This document shows, one piece after another, positions 36,416-49,530 of a stretch of DNA of 64,000 bases. The position numbers and the translations under genes are program-made. The stretch is from the NCBI GenBank assembly GCA_015501605.1, contig JADNRZ010000023.1, positions 186,001 through 250,000 on the forward strand, written 5' to 3'. How positions within the stretch are numbered: position 1 is the first letter of the stretch; every line of letters starts with the position of its first letter. Below the pieces are notes generated by a model. The model saw only the letters and a program-made list of their open reading frames with translations. It searched no databases and had not been told where the DNA came from. This stretch comes from Panaeolus papilionaceus. Its lineage: Eukaryota > Basidiomycota > Agaricomycetes > Agaricales.

Positions 36416-37265
36416 CCTTGCAGAGCTATTCCTCGGGGCAGGTCGATGTAGGTTTCAAACAACGTCTTTATATACCTGTAGAGACCTCATTGTTTATATT
36501 ATTGGTGGCAGATGACCTACTCACCTTCCGGATTTTTTGGGGGGTCTAACTCTAGAGATTATCGCCAACAGCCAGCCTCCCCGTTTCTCGGCCACGTTTT
36601 GTCAGGTGTACTGGAAAAATAAGTACAGTCGCCTTATTCATGGAGCATTGACGAATGCTGTATCAATTCTTCGATCAGTATTTCTCTCAGCAACAGGTGC
36701 TCTCCGCACTTCGAAGCAAAGGTCACAAGTGCGGATCGCGATACAAACGCACGAATGGTCTTGAAAGTAAGCATTAAGAATCCTATTATTAGGGTTATAT
36801 CAACCGAGGTTCAACAATCAGACACCCGATTGGAAGAAGAAGCCGTTTAGGCTTTTGTCCCACTGAACAATATCCTTTACCATCCTGCACGAACTTGTCG
36901 CATTGGCACGATACAAACGAGACAAATAGACACAACAGGCTTAGAATCTGCGCAGACTTCGAGCTAGGTTTGATTCCTTGATATTTGAGATCGCAGAGAT
37001 GCCAACAAAGATCCTCTGCGCAGAGTGCCAAGCTCTTCGAACTTTTCAGTGATTCGAATGTCAATTGGGAGGCGGCCCGTCTCGAACTTTGACGGATAAC
37101 ACAAGCACACATTTGTGCTACATTCAGAACAGGAATAGTGAAGATTGGATCGATTAGTTACTCGAACTTGATGATGCTCCACATTTACATACGTATCAAA
37201 CTACTGAGTACAACTCTTGAACTGACTCGTCATAATTCTTCCAGTGGGAACATATTATGAACGTT
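36416..37265. other. Intergenic region between GMC copy 2 and the GMC remnant
   Basis: 850 bp with the copy 2 promoter on its left. Open frames such as 36795-37112 (minus) are not recognised. Confidence 0.4.
36467..36474 (-). promoter_or_regulatory. TATA box of GMC copy 2
   Basis: TATATAAA on the minus strand about 52 bp upstream of the ATG at 36415. Confidence 0.55.
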
Positions 37266-37678
37266 CTATGCTGATGCCTTGATCAGGTCTGCACCTTTCT
37301 CCGCAACCGCATATGTCGTCGCCTGGGTATGTGTGCCAGGAGTCAAGGGGAATATGAAAGCGTCATCAACGCAGACATTGACAGTGCCATAAACCTTCAA
37401 GGTAGGATCGACAACACCTCCAAGCTCACGCGGCTGCATGGGGTTGCTGTAAATGGTGGTTAATCAAAGCTCAAACTGTGTCTACCTCTCGGCTCACCTG
37501 CAGCTGCTGTGGAACATTGTGAACCACTGCTGGCGAATCCAAGTCTTGAAATGCTCATCAGTCATAGCTAACAAGTTGTTGACGAGGTTCGATAACCTCA
37601 TAGGATACAAAAGGAGCAGCTTTATCCGCGAGGGGTACCAAAAAGGACTGCAGACAGCAGAGTGTTACAGGCAAACAT
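37266..37678 (-). pseudogene. Collapsed third GMC oxidoreductase copy
   Basis: Only the two ends of the gene remain. From 37678 it reads MFACNTLLSAVLFGTP, the homologue of the copy 1/2 signal peptide, then (after a frame break with a stop) [15 protein letters not shown]. This runs straight into TDEHFKTWIRQQWFTMFHSS, which in the intact copies lies about 450 codons later. After the conserved intron comes [20 protein letters not shown] and [20 protein letters not shown], ending at 37266. The FAD-binding and substrate regions are therefore deleted. The remaining C-terminal exon is well preserved, which suggests a recent collapse. Confidence 0.85.
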
Positions 37679-38679
37679 ATTGACTGCAATAGGCCCTGAG
37701 GAATGCCGCATGTATCCTGCATACCTAGCAAAGCGTCATTTTATTCCATTCCTGCACCTCGAAAGCGATAATCATTGACGGTAAATTTCTTAGATTATTC
37801 CAAGGGGACCCAAGAACGAAGTCATACCAGGACAAAATGTTGGCGAAATTCTGGCGACCTGCGCGAGCCCCGCACTGGCAAGGGGCGCTTGGAAGAATAG
37901 ACATCCGGAGAATTTAGAAAACAAGCTTCAGTTCCTCGTGTCGGAGATCATCCAGCACTGCGTGTAGGACTGAAGGAACGAGACCACCTTGACTATGGGG
38001 GATCTAGAAACCTAGTTTCAATCTGCCACAATAGATTAGACGAACCGAGGGGTATGTTACAGCAACAGAAGACTTCGCACCTCGAATTTGATGGGGGCGT
38101 TAGCATAATTCCCGAGGTTATCCAGGTCGAATAATAGAGTTTTATGTCGATTTCCCCACTATACGACCTTTTGGTGGAGTGACCTCATCGGATATCCGCA
38201 GGCATTTCGCAGATTTTCGTGTGTGTGGCTTCTAATGATGCGAGTCGAAGCGCGAAGCGTGTTTCTTCGTTGGATGCAGATGCGCATGCTTGTGAACCTG
38301 TGATCCAAGTGAGCCACATAACCGATAAACGCCCCGGATTATTTCAGTAGCTCTTTCTGCCAGGATCAAAAGATGTACTCTAATCCCGGACCGACGTCGA
38401 GAAAGTCTGAAAGGTTGTGGACACTGTCCGCGGGCCGCCAGATGGCAGCAAAAACAAATAAGAAACTCAAATAAACGCAGCATCCACAGGTTGTAGTCGG
38501 CTTCTAACAATTAAAATCAACCGGTTCAAACAGTGCGATAGAACGTACCACAAACTGGAGACGTAGGCCCGTCCAAGGAATCGAGCAAATCAATTAAGAT
38601 ACGGAGAAAAGAAAACCAGTCCCGTTCGCCGTGTACATTTAAAGTCCATTGAATTCAAACAGTAAAAAGTCTACGTGCA
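37679..38679. other. Intergenic region downstream of the 38680 gene
   Basis: About 1 kb between the GMC remnant and the 3' end of the unrecognised gene at 38680. It may include the former promoter of the third GMC copy. No gene supported; the frame at 38232-38510 lacks motifs. Confidence 0.35.
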
Positions 38680-40180
38680 CTAGGACCCATCTCCCTGTCC
38701 TGGATTACTATCACCGGTACCAACATCTGTCTCCGCCTCTGTCCGCGGTCTCTTCTTCGGCCGTAGGATGGGCGATTCGTTATCCCAATCAGTGCCAATG
38801 GTACTGAGCAGGTGATCGCTAAACTCATCCCAACCAAAATCTACGTTGTAGGTTCCCAAGCCAGAGTCGATGTCCATCTGTGGCGTTTCTATACGCCATG
38901 AAGTATCCTCTGTGTCTGAGATTATCGGTGAACTGGCCAAGGGTGGCAGGGGGACTCTCTTTAGATTGGATGGTGCTGCCGGCACCTGACTGGTAGACGT
39001 AGATTGCGACGCTTGGGACTCTTGAGGAAGTGGTGTCGACTGGCTGGATCTGGCTGCTTCTGAGTCGTACGCCCAAGAAAAATCATCCTCTTCGTTCTGT
39101 TTATCACCAGGAGTTTGCGATTTGGCCTTGTCTGAAACTTCTTCGGAGGGATCGTCGTACAACCGTTCAAACTTCATCGACCCTTTCTGAAGTGCTGCCA
39201 AGAGCTGACGATTTTGGCTAGATTTGAGCGTCGAGGGATTTTGTTGGGGGATCCCTTTGGGCCAGCCTATTAAACGAACCCCAAAGACATCCAAACGTTC
39301 GGGATTTGTCCACTTCATCTCGGCCATACGATGACCACTGACTGTTCTATATCCATAAGTCGATCATCAAATTGATGAATACAAAAAACCAGGACGACAC
39401 AGGCGCACCTAAGGGCAGTACGAACATTTTCGTACAGATCAGTCTTGATCGACTTGGATGTTCCAGCTTTCTGCGATGGTGCTGAAGTTGGAGTTGGCCC
39501 TGGTGATGGTGTATGTGAAGTTGCTTGTAAAGTTGTCTGCTTGACAGGAAGTGCAACTGTAGTCTTGGGAAGGCGGTTAAAACAAGTAGTCTTAAATGCA
39601 CGAGCACCCTGTTCCCCACCATTCCTCAAACCTCTCCAGAACTCCCTACCTAGGAGCGAGCCCCCGAGAAACCCCATATCGAAGGGGTCTAAAGGATTTA
39701 CTGCCAGTATAAAGGACTGGACACCGGCTGTATCAGCCATGGCTTCCAAAACATGGGACACGTCTTTAAGAATGTTGCGAACTACCACCAAAGATTGGCC
39801 TTTGAAACATACAAAAGTATACACACTACCGACCTCGCACGATTCTATCCAGATTATATTCCGATGGCAAATTGGAGGCTGAATCCGAAACTTGGAAGAG
39901 ATGTTTTGCGTGCCATTGCGCTATGACCCTGCGTGTCTGGAGAGCATGTATGAAAAAAAGAGAAACAAAAGGTGACCGATGAAGTCAGGGGTTAGCCAGG
40001 GTGCTTTCCAAAGCAAAAAGGCTTTGAGACCTCTTCATAAGGGCGGGACTCCCTCTCCGCAAAGGCCTTAATATCTGCGAGGGTCTTGTGAAAGAAGGCG
40101 TCTAGTCGTTCAAGATATAGGTCGTCGTTGGGAGCTGTGCTGGCAGGTTCACATTCATACAAACCTGAATTGTTGTTCAT
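38680..40180 (-). CDS. Conserved-looking protein of unknown function
   Basis: A three-exon model fits. Exon 1 starts at 40180 (MNNNSGLYECEPASTAPNDD, AFFHKTLADIKAFAERESRP). A roughly 115-nt intron leads to an acceptor near 39922 and an exon reading NGTQNISSKFRIQPPICHRN, IIWIESCEVGSVYTFVCFKG and SFILAVNPLDPFDMGFLGGS. After a second intron, exon 3 runs from about 39351 to 38680 with MAEMKWTNPERLDVFGVRLI and WPKGIPQQNPST, then an acidic, Ser/Thr/Pro-rich tail with a basic patch (RPKKRPRTEAE) that could be a nuclear signal. I do not recognise the family. The middle block looks like a compact alpha/beta domain; the last ~150 aa are probably disordered. Confidence 0.6.
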
Positions 40181-40407
40181 ATAGTAAAAGAAACAATAAT
40201 GCAAGAAATAAAGTGGAATTATGATGAGTTCCTTGTGAGCATTTGCGCGACTCCTTTCAATGATGAAGGGAGGTTGTAGTAGTCGTGAATAAAGCCGAGA
40301 AATTCAACATAAATTCATTTAGAATATAATCTCACGTGACTTTAAAATCAGCAAAGGACTTGCAATTGAATTTGAATTCTCTCTCTTATAATCAATTCTA
40401 CTATTCA

Positions 40408-41778
40408 ATGGGTCGAACAAGGACAAAAAATAACAAGGTTCCTTCAAAAGTATCACAAGTATTGACCCAGCAGTCAGCACCACCTTCGATACCAGCTCTT
40501 TTCGAAAAAGCACAAGATCTTATCGTGCAGTGCAATTATGAACTAGCGATACGGTTTGTTCGACGGATTCTCGAGCAAAATCCAAAAAATGTAGAAGCAA
40601 AGGAGATGCTAGGCGTCTGCTTGCTAGAAACAGGAGAGATCGACGAAGCCAAAGAGGTGAGCACCTTGATCATCGAAATAGTTGTCTTGATTAAGATGAC
40701 AGGCAAATTTAGGCCTTTCTATCGCTATTACCTCCACACCCTGACGCTCCCAATCCTTCACCGCCATCGGCACATCTGTATCTTGCGCAACTCACGGAAG
40801 ATGATCCAAAACTTGCCATTCAACATTTCCAGGCTGCCGTTGGCATTTTATCTGCCCAACTAAAAGGCAAAGAGCGAGCGGAGGATGATAACTCTAAAAA
40901 CGACGAAGCCGAGATCAAGGCTAATATCGTACGGGCTCTTATTGGTCAAGTGGAGGTCTGGATGGACCCTTCTTATGACCTTTGGTTTGATATTTTACTC
41001 GTGTTAAAGACAACGTCGCTGATAGTTTATTAGCTTCGAACCCGAAGCCGAAAAAACTTGCGAAGAACTGCTTGCTGCAGCTCTTCAGGTTGATGCAGGA
41101 AACCCAGAAGCCCTTCAAACATTAGCGTCCGTCAGAATGTCCCAGCAAAGACCCGAGGAAGCGAGACAATGCTTGGAACAGGCGTGGTCTGCTTGGAAAG
41201 ATCTTGAACCTGGTAAGCGATTTTAAATACAGAGTCTACTCAGACAACTGACCCGCCTATTTTTTTAGATGATCCTAAATTGCCACCTATACCCAACCGC
41301 GTGGCTCTTGTTAAACTCTTCCTTGAACTCGCGTTATACACCCCTGCACTTCTTGTGCTACATGGAATTATGGCATCCGACGACCAGGAGGTTGAAGCCT
41401 GGTACCTGGAAGGGTGGTGCTTCTATCTCATGGCTGAACAGGCACAGGAAAACGGCGGAGTTTTAGACGAACTGACATGGCAAGAATTAGCGAAAGATTC
41501 CAGAGATTGTTTGGAAACATGTCAAGTGGTCTGTATTCTTCTTCTTTTTTTTCACGTTCGTGTATTTGATCTCACTCGCTTTCTGTCTTTAGCTGCACCG
41601 AAACCAAGACCATCCTGATAAGCCATTGATCGAGCACGTTCAAGAGCTTATAGCCAAACTAGAGTCAATGGGAATCAAACCATCACCAATGGAAGAAGGT
41701 GAAGCTGGTGGTGAAGATGATGAGTGGGAGAGTGATGATGGCAGTATTGACGGGGATGGGGATGTAGACATGGCGTAG
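40408..41778 (+). CDS. ACL4: Acl4-like TPR chaperone of ribosomal protein Rpl4
   Basis: Start MGRTRTKNNKVPSKVSQVLT (basic, possibly nuclear), then TPR helices: LFEKAQDLIVQCNYELAIRF, NPKNVEAKEMLGVCLLETGE, and after the first intron AFLSLLPPHPDAPNPSPPSA, LYLAQLTEDDPKLAIQHFQA. Later repeats read NPEALQTLASVRMSQQRPEE and LFLELALYTPALLVLHGIMA, then VEAWYLEGWCFYLMAEQAQE. The C-terminus is strongly acidic (EDDEWESDDGSIDGDGDVDM). TPR superhelix plus acidic tail match Acl4, the dedicated chaperone that escorts newly made Rpl4 to the nucleus. Several introns; the stop is at 41776-41778. An alternative is another TPR protein, but the order and tail fit Acl4 well. Confidence 0.8.
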
Positions 41779-42183
41779 AATCCGATCCGAGCCTGTCGCC
41801 TGTCCGGTTATTAGCAGCCACCCTTAATAAAAGTATGATAGAATCTATATTAGAGAAATCAAATTCTCTATCCGTCTTTTAATTCAGTTTACTTGTTCAA
41901 TGTCTTCATCTGTTAAGAAACGAATGTAAGTATTTTATTTTATTTTACTTTAAATATGGGAATTCCTGTGTTTGATTGTAATTGATCGCCAAAGTCTTTT
42001 GTCGCGGCGACTGTTCAAGCTGAACGTTGAACTCTATCCCTGACGTTCATCTGGAACGTTTTCATAACATTTCAAGTCACAGATACTATGTTTTAACTTT
42101 TCACGTATCAATTCTGTTGGATTTCTTTCCTTTCTGCTCTATATACCCTTGGATAATTCTTGGATATCGCGCAATTTGACTCA
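41779..42183. other. Intergenic region with an AT-rich run
   Basis: 405 bp, tandem plus-strand neighbours. A TTTTA-type run lies near 41933-41955. It holds the Acl4 terminator and the next promoter. Confidence 0.4.
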
Positions 42184-44003
42184 ATGATACCTTCTAGCAT
42201 GACCAGATTACGACGCGACCGTGCTGAAGAGGGGCAGTATTTCCCTCCAACAGCAAAACCACTACGAATAGTGGCATCAGGCACGCTCTTCATGACCCAT
42301 ACCCTTTCCTTACCATGTCAACCTGCACCTTCAACTGTTATACGCGCACATTCCGTGGAAAAGGCACGAGGAGGATCAGCAAACATGGTGTGTCTAACCC
42401 AGCTCTTCATCGTAGGTACGATGTTGACAATCCTGAATAGTTGTTGTCACTATTAGCGCAGTTCCCAGCAGTTGAAGCTGTCCTTGTAGCCCCTCTAGCG
42501 GGAAACGAAGAAGGTCGCGCTATCTTGCGAGATCTGGAGGTTGAGGGCGTTATTACACAATACTGCAAGATTTGGCGGAATTCTGGTGTACCTTCGGCCT
42601 GGGTTTTGCATTCAGGTACGCCGTTCATCGGCTCAGATCACCTCCATATTGCTCATCCGTGTCCAGCGGAAGACAATTCGAAAACAGTGGTGAACCACAA
42701 TCCTCTACCTGACATAACACACGAGGATTTTGTCTCCCTTCTCGGACCCTTACTTGCCCCAGAGAACTACCCACAGCACGTTCAGACTACCCCAACACTT
42801 ACTCCCACTGCCCCTAGTTACTCACCATCAAACCCAGCTACGCCACGGCCTTCACAATCAGGACCTAGGCCACCCACAACGCCTGCGCTCTACAACCCTA
42901 ACAGTCCCGCGCCATTTGACTGGCTTCATTTCGAGGGAAGATCTGTGAAGACTACCCTGAGCAACATTACAGGATTAGATGGACTGGCTCGTGAACGCAA
43001 ATGGAGAAGCCATTGTGTGTTTAGCGTAGATGTTGGGAGGAAAGGAAGACAGGGAGTTGAGGCGGTTTGTGCTGCTTATATTCCGTCCTGATGTCAATCT
43101 GACAAGGTCTTCAGTTGATCCCACATGCGGATGTTCTGTTCTTCAACAAACATTACGCACAAGCAAGTTCACCTCATTACGAGAGCTCTCCACGAGCCTT
43201 CTTACTGTCACTCGCGTCCAACGTGCCACCTCACGCGTTGCTCGTCGCACACTGGGGGAAAGAAGGTGCTGCTGTTCTCTCCCTACCCACCAAAGAATAT
43301 TTCCAAAGTTCAGGCTGGGTGGAAGAAAAACCACCGCCCCAAGCACAATCAACCTCTAACCACCAGCACCAGAACAGTGCCGCTTTCACGAATATCCGAA
43401 CCGTGAACGAGGTTCAGTCTGTTCGAAGTGGGAGTGACTTTTGGGCAGATGGTCGGAGTAGGACTCCCTCATCTCATGCTTTTACTGCGTCTGGGAGCCA
43501 TTACCGCACGTCCGATTTCAGTCATGAAAGCGACAAACAACATCACCCACATCCGCATCAGCAGAATTCTGGAGGTCGATCACATACCAGGCAAGGACAA
43601 GGCACGAACGAAAGCAGTCAATACATGACTGATGACTATGAGCACGACGAGGATTCACAGCGAACAGAAAGGGGTGCAGATGTAGACGATGGTGTCGTGG
43701 ATGAGGTTGGAGCGCAGGATGCTTTTATTGCTGGGATGATATACGCCTTGAGCAGGAGGATATGTCCCGGATCACCGTATACCCCTTCGTGGAATGGAGA
43801 GGAGGATTCTTCGTCAAATAATGAGAGTGGGCGGTGGAGATTGGACGAATGTTTACGGTTTGTGGTTTACTCATGATCAAGCTTTTAATCTGATATGTGT
43901 ACCCCTCAGATTTGCTACGGAGCTGGCTGGTCGGAAAGCGCGTCGGCGCGAGTGGACAGGTCTTGCTGAAGAGATGATTCAGGCAGGATGGTTTGACAGT
44001 TAG
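42184..44003 (+). CDS. pfkB-family sugar kinase, ketohexokinase-like
   Basis: ATP-dependent ribokinase-fold kinase. Exon 1 (42184-42388) reads LRIVASGTLFMTHTLSLPCQ and ARGGSANM, spliced to LLSLLAQFPAVEAVLVAPLA at 42441. Later blocks: NHNPLPDITHEDFVSLLGPL, FDWLHFEGRSVKTTLSNITG, CVFSVDVGRKGRQGVEA joined to LIPHADVLFFNKHYAQASSP, and LLVAHWGKEGAAVLSLPTKE. The anion-hole and catalytic motif is GAQDAFIAGMIYALS, where most relatives have GAGD; the catalytic Asp is kept. The final exon reads FATELAGRKARRREWTGLAE and ends at 44003. HFEGR and F(N)K resemble ketohexokinase more than ribokinase. A ~100-aa His/Ser/Gln-rich insert sits just before the catalytic motif. Substrate inferred only. Confidence 0.8.
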
Positions 44004-44830
44004 CGGTTTCTCTTCTATTTCCCTTACGCTTTGATCTTGTCGCTCTATGTGATTTTTTGTGCCACTACTTAGCATCTAATTCTTCTAATCTTTTGACCTC
44101 TACCTTTCGATGTGGCTTATGGCCACATTTGGACATGTGATGCACAGGCTGAACCCCTCTTCGAACTATTTCTTTCTTCATTTGCATCGAGTGTTTTGAA
44201 CTGGTGGTCACAACGCTCAAAAGGTTTAAGAAAGCTCCCGTTTGTCTTCTATCCCTCATTTTGGTAGTGGCAAGAACCGCCGAGTAAGTTAGCTCAGGCC
44301 ATTTGATTCCGTTACTGATGCATTCTGCTGCAGCACGGTCTCAATATGCTCAGACGGACTCTAGCATTGGAAGAGGTCTGCATGTTTACTCACGAATTCG
44401 ATACACTCTTGCTTATATCTCATCTGCAGTGTGAATCAATTTACATGCTTTTCACTCCCATATCAGAGATTACTCCGTGGCTGTCCCGCCACTTCGAAAG
44501 GCCAGCCTCGGCCAAGCCACACAAGCCTTTTCTAGTGATCAGTGTAGCGTCTACTCAACCTCCTAAACTTCACCCTGGAGAAATAAACACAGCACCCGCG
44601 CTAACGAGAAATTCTACACTCCTCAAGAGCTCCTAAATACTACCGTGGAACCGTTTCGCAGCACAATGAAGTACTCTTGTGCATAACATGACCCAACATA
44701 CAAATTCCGGGCGGAGAATCTTCAAATTTTGGACCCGGATTGAGGGTTGTCGAATGCCTATAAAGCGTCCAATTTTGTCCAGCATTGCTCTCAACTCAAA
44801 GTAACCTACCTTTTTACTCTCAGGTTTCCA
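44004..44830. other. Intergenic region before the xylanase array
   Basis: About 830 bp. A 65-codon minus-strand frame (44065-44259, with HHMSKCGHKPHRKV) is protein-like but unassigned. The right end holds the first xylanase promoter. Confidence 0.4.
44759..44765 (+). promoter_or_regulatory. TATA box of xylanase copy 1
   Basis: TATAAAG, 72 bp before the ATG. Copies 2 and 4 have their TATA at almost the same distance. Confidence 0.65.
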
Positions 44831-46679
44831 ATGCAACTTTCAACCCAGCTCGTGACCCTTGCTGCCTTTGTAGCCAGCGCACCTCTTGCTTTAGCTCAAT
44901 CTCCAGTTTGGGGGCAGTGTAAGCCGCCCTTCAGAACCCCCCAGCAGACGTTGGAATACTAACACCCGTTCGTCTGCTTAGGTGGCGGACAAGGATGGAC
45001 CGGACCTACGGCTAGTACACGCCCGCTATAAGATACATAACGCCTTACTCTCTGCTTCTAGACATGTGCATCTGGCTCCGTCTGTACTTACAGCAACCCA
45101 TATTACTCCCAGTGCATTCCTGTAAGATTTCTGTTTCACGTGTGTACCACACGTCTGACCTCGACCGCTATCTCGTTGTCCAGGGAAGCAACCCGACTCC
45201 AACATCCGCAACCTCTAATCCCACTGGCGGTAATCCCCAACCCACTGGCTCGACTCTTGCAGCTATCGGCAAGTCGATTGGGTTGAAATACGTTGGTGGT
45301 GCCACAGATCCTGGAGGCGACTTTGCGGACACTGCATTCGTCAACACCTATACTCGCGAATTCAATGCAGCGACACCAGTAAGACCTAAGTTTTGTTCTT
45401 ACCCCTCTTATTTTATGACATATATCCTCTACGATTTAGGTCAACAGTATGAAATGGGTAAGGACCCGTTCAGCCTCATGCATGTACATATCTTATGAGC
45501 AGATTCTCCTATGCAGGATGCGACTGAGCGATCCCGCAATGTCTTTACATTTGGTACCTCAGACCAGTTAGTCGCTTGGGCTCAGCAACGCAACATGATT
45601 ATCCGTGGTAAGTGCATACGCCTTACAACAGCATCAAAGAACAACGCCTGAAGATAGATTTACAGGACACACTTGCCTGTGGCATGCTCAACTCCCTAGC
45701 TGGGTCTCCAATGGAGGGTTTAATGCTGCTACACTTACCCAAGTAATCCAAAACCACGTCTCGAACGTTGTGGGGCATTTCAAGGGGAAACTGTATGTTC
45801 GAACCTAATATCAACCTTTTGCGCACCTGGCTGACTTTCATAACAGATGTATGTTCAGATATCTCATTTCCATGACGTGAAGCTAAATGTCATTCATTTC
45901 TTCAAAGATGCATGGGATGTTGTCAACGAAATTTTCAATGAAGATGGAACTTTTCGTCGCTCAGTCTTTTATAATACGCTCGGTGAAAGCTTTGTCGAGA
46001 TCGCCTTCAGGGCAGCAAGAGCAGCTGATCCTAACGCCAAGCTCTATGTATGCAACATCTCAAGGTCTCACACTTCACCTCTGTATCATCTGACGGTTTT
46101 CTATGTATTTAGATCAACGATTACAACACCGATTCAACCAATGCCAAATCTGCAGGCCTTCTCAACCTCGTGAAGAAACTCAAAGCTCGGGGTGTCCCTA
46201 TCGACGGTATTGGCGTTCAGGCGCACCTCATTGTTGGCCAAGTACCCTCGACCTTCCAGGCCAACCTTCAACAATTCGCGTCAGCTGGTGTCGAGGTGGC
46301 AATCACGGAACTGGATATTAGGATGCGAACTCCTGCTATGCAAGCGGATTTGGCTCAACAGCAAAGAGACTATCAGACTGTGTTTGCGGCATGCAAGAGG
46401 GTCCCGGCCTGCGTCGGTATCCAAGTGTGGGGTTTGACCGATAAGGTATGCCCGTTCCTATGTATACGTATCTACCCTGTTTTTGATCAACAATCTCCTG
46501 TTTCAGTATTCATGGGTTCCGGGCACCTTCAACGGCTATGGTGCTGCTCTCCCATTTGATAACGTGCGTCCCCTTATGTTTGCGCTACCGTGGTCTTCTG
46601 ATAAACGCGGTTTTTGTCCTATTAGAATTATAACAAGAAGCCTGCATATAACGGTATCGTTGCTGGCATGCGCTCTTAA
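44831..46679 (+). CDS. GH10 endo-beta-1,4-xylanase with N-terminal CBM1, copy 1
   Basis: Secreted xylan-degrading enzyme. Signal peptide ([17 protein letters not shown]), CBM1 ([36 protein letters not shown]), a Thr/Ser/Pro-rich linker, then the GH10 domain from [20 protein letters not shown]. Substrate-binding motif [15 protein letters not shown], acid/base Glu in [14 protein letters not shown], nucleophile Glu in [12 protein letters not shown], and the final exon [17 protein letters not shown]. An 18-nt exon encodes VNSMKW and a 2-nt exon lies at 45847-45848. The intron inside the CBM1 (45011-45061) begins GC, not GT. All catalytic residues are present. First of four tandem copies. Confidence 0.93.
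45847..45848 (+). other. 2-nt micro-exon (AT), xylanase copy 1
   Basis: Flanked by introns 45793-45846 (54 nt) and 45849-45907 (59 nt). Without these two bases the frame is lost; with them the join reads KLYAWDVVNE. Confidence 0.8.
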
Positions 46680-47652
46680 AGGGTGTTCTGTTCTCGCCTG
46701 TCATCTAGACGATAGATAAACAATGTTTTGTTCTTCTATTGCTCCTTGCGCATCTGCGTGAAATACACTTTATTTCACATCTAGAGTCTAACTCACTGGA
46801 CCACACTTCGATGTGCTACAGCAGGTATGGCTCCAAGCAAAACCAACAGACCCCCGAGCGAAATGGTCAGAATGGTCGATTTGAACCCTTTGTTTTCGTA
46901 TGTTGTTGATAACTTCACAGTCGTCGACGTAGTCATCTGCTTGCTCAACAGCATCCGACAGCACCCGGTTTTCTGAATGTTAATTCCCCGCCTCAAAGTG
47001 AATTGAAAGCTGCACGCGGAAATACCATAACGGTCCTGAGAACGTTCGCTCCCTCTTCGATGACGGGGAAGGTTGTCACAGAAACATGGGTGCGCGCGCT
47101 TAAACAGTTTAACAAACCCCGGTTGTGTCATGCATGATTTCTTGGCATCGACGATTGTCCCGGGTAGATTCCCCACATACATTCGAACTGGCGTTTATTC
47201 TTAGTTTACCCCATCTTTAAACAGCAGTAACAGCGTTCATTAGGTACGTATTTATACACATAAACGCCCATGTTTACTCTAACAATCTTCTAGTGCATCA
47301 ATCCCTGTGTTTTGTGTCTTGCTTTCGGTTAATTTCGTTGGAGAAAGTCACGACCCGACCTTAATCCGTCAGTACGATGCTTCACTTAGGAATGATGAAG
47401 GCCAAGCCGCTGAGACTTTTTTTCTTCGTAAAACTTGACGTCCCCTATCTTTCACGTCGGAGAAAAAAGCACAAATGTGTGGATTATGGTCGTCAGTTGG
47501 CAATCCTGTTTTGGTGCAACATGAGCTTGCACGCTAATTTTCCGACGGGAACTTGGACAGTTTGGGGTGCACCGAGGCCTATAAAGCCTTCGATTAACGA
47601 AGGCCATTCCCCTGGTGCACCTCTCAGAACCAACTACTAGCACTTGCCAACA
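46680..47652. other. Intergenic region, xylanase copies 1-2
   Basis: About 970 bp. The minus-strand frame at 46793-47182 is not recognised. The promoter of copy 2 is at the right end. Confidence 0.4.
47580..47586 (+). promoter_or_regulatory. TATA box of xylanase copy 2
   Basis: TATAAAG, 73 bp before the ATG, in the same CCTATAAAG context as copy 1. Confidence 0.65.

Positions 47653-49530
<1,878 letters not shown>

Noticed and set aside
44065..44259. 65-codon minus-strand frame with HHMSKCGHKPHRKV
   Set aside because: Slightly like zinc-binding ribosomal proteins, but the Cys pattern of those families is incomplete and there is no second exon or paralogue.
46793..47182. 129-codon minus-strand frame between xylanases 1 and 2
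   Set aside because: One hydrophobic segment, but no start context, introns or family match; it lies in the downstream promoter side of an array whose other spacers lack a counterpart.
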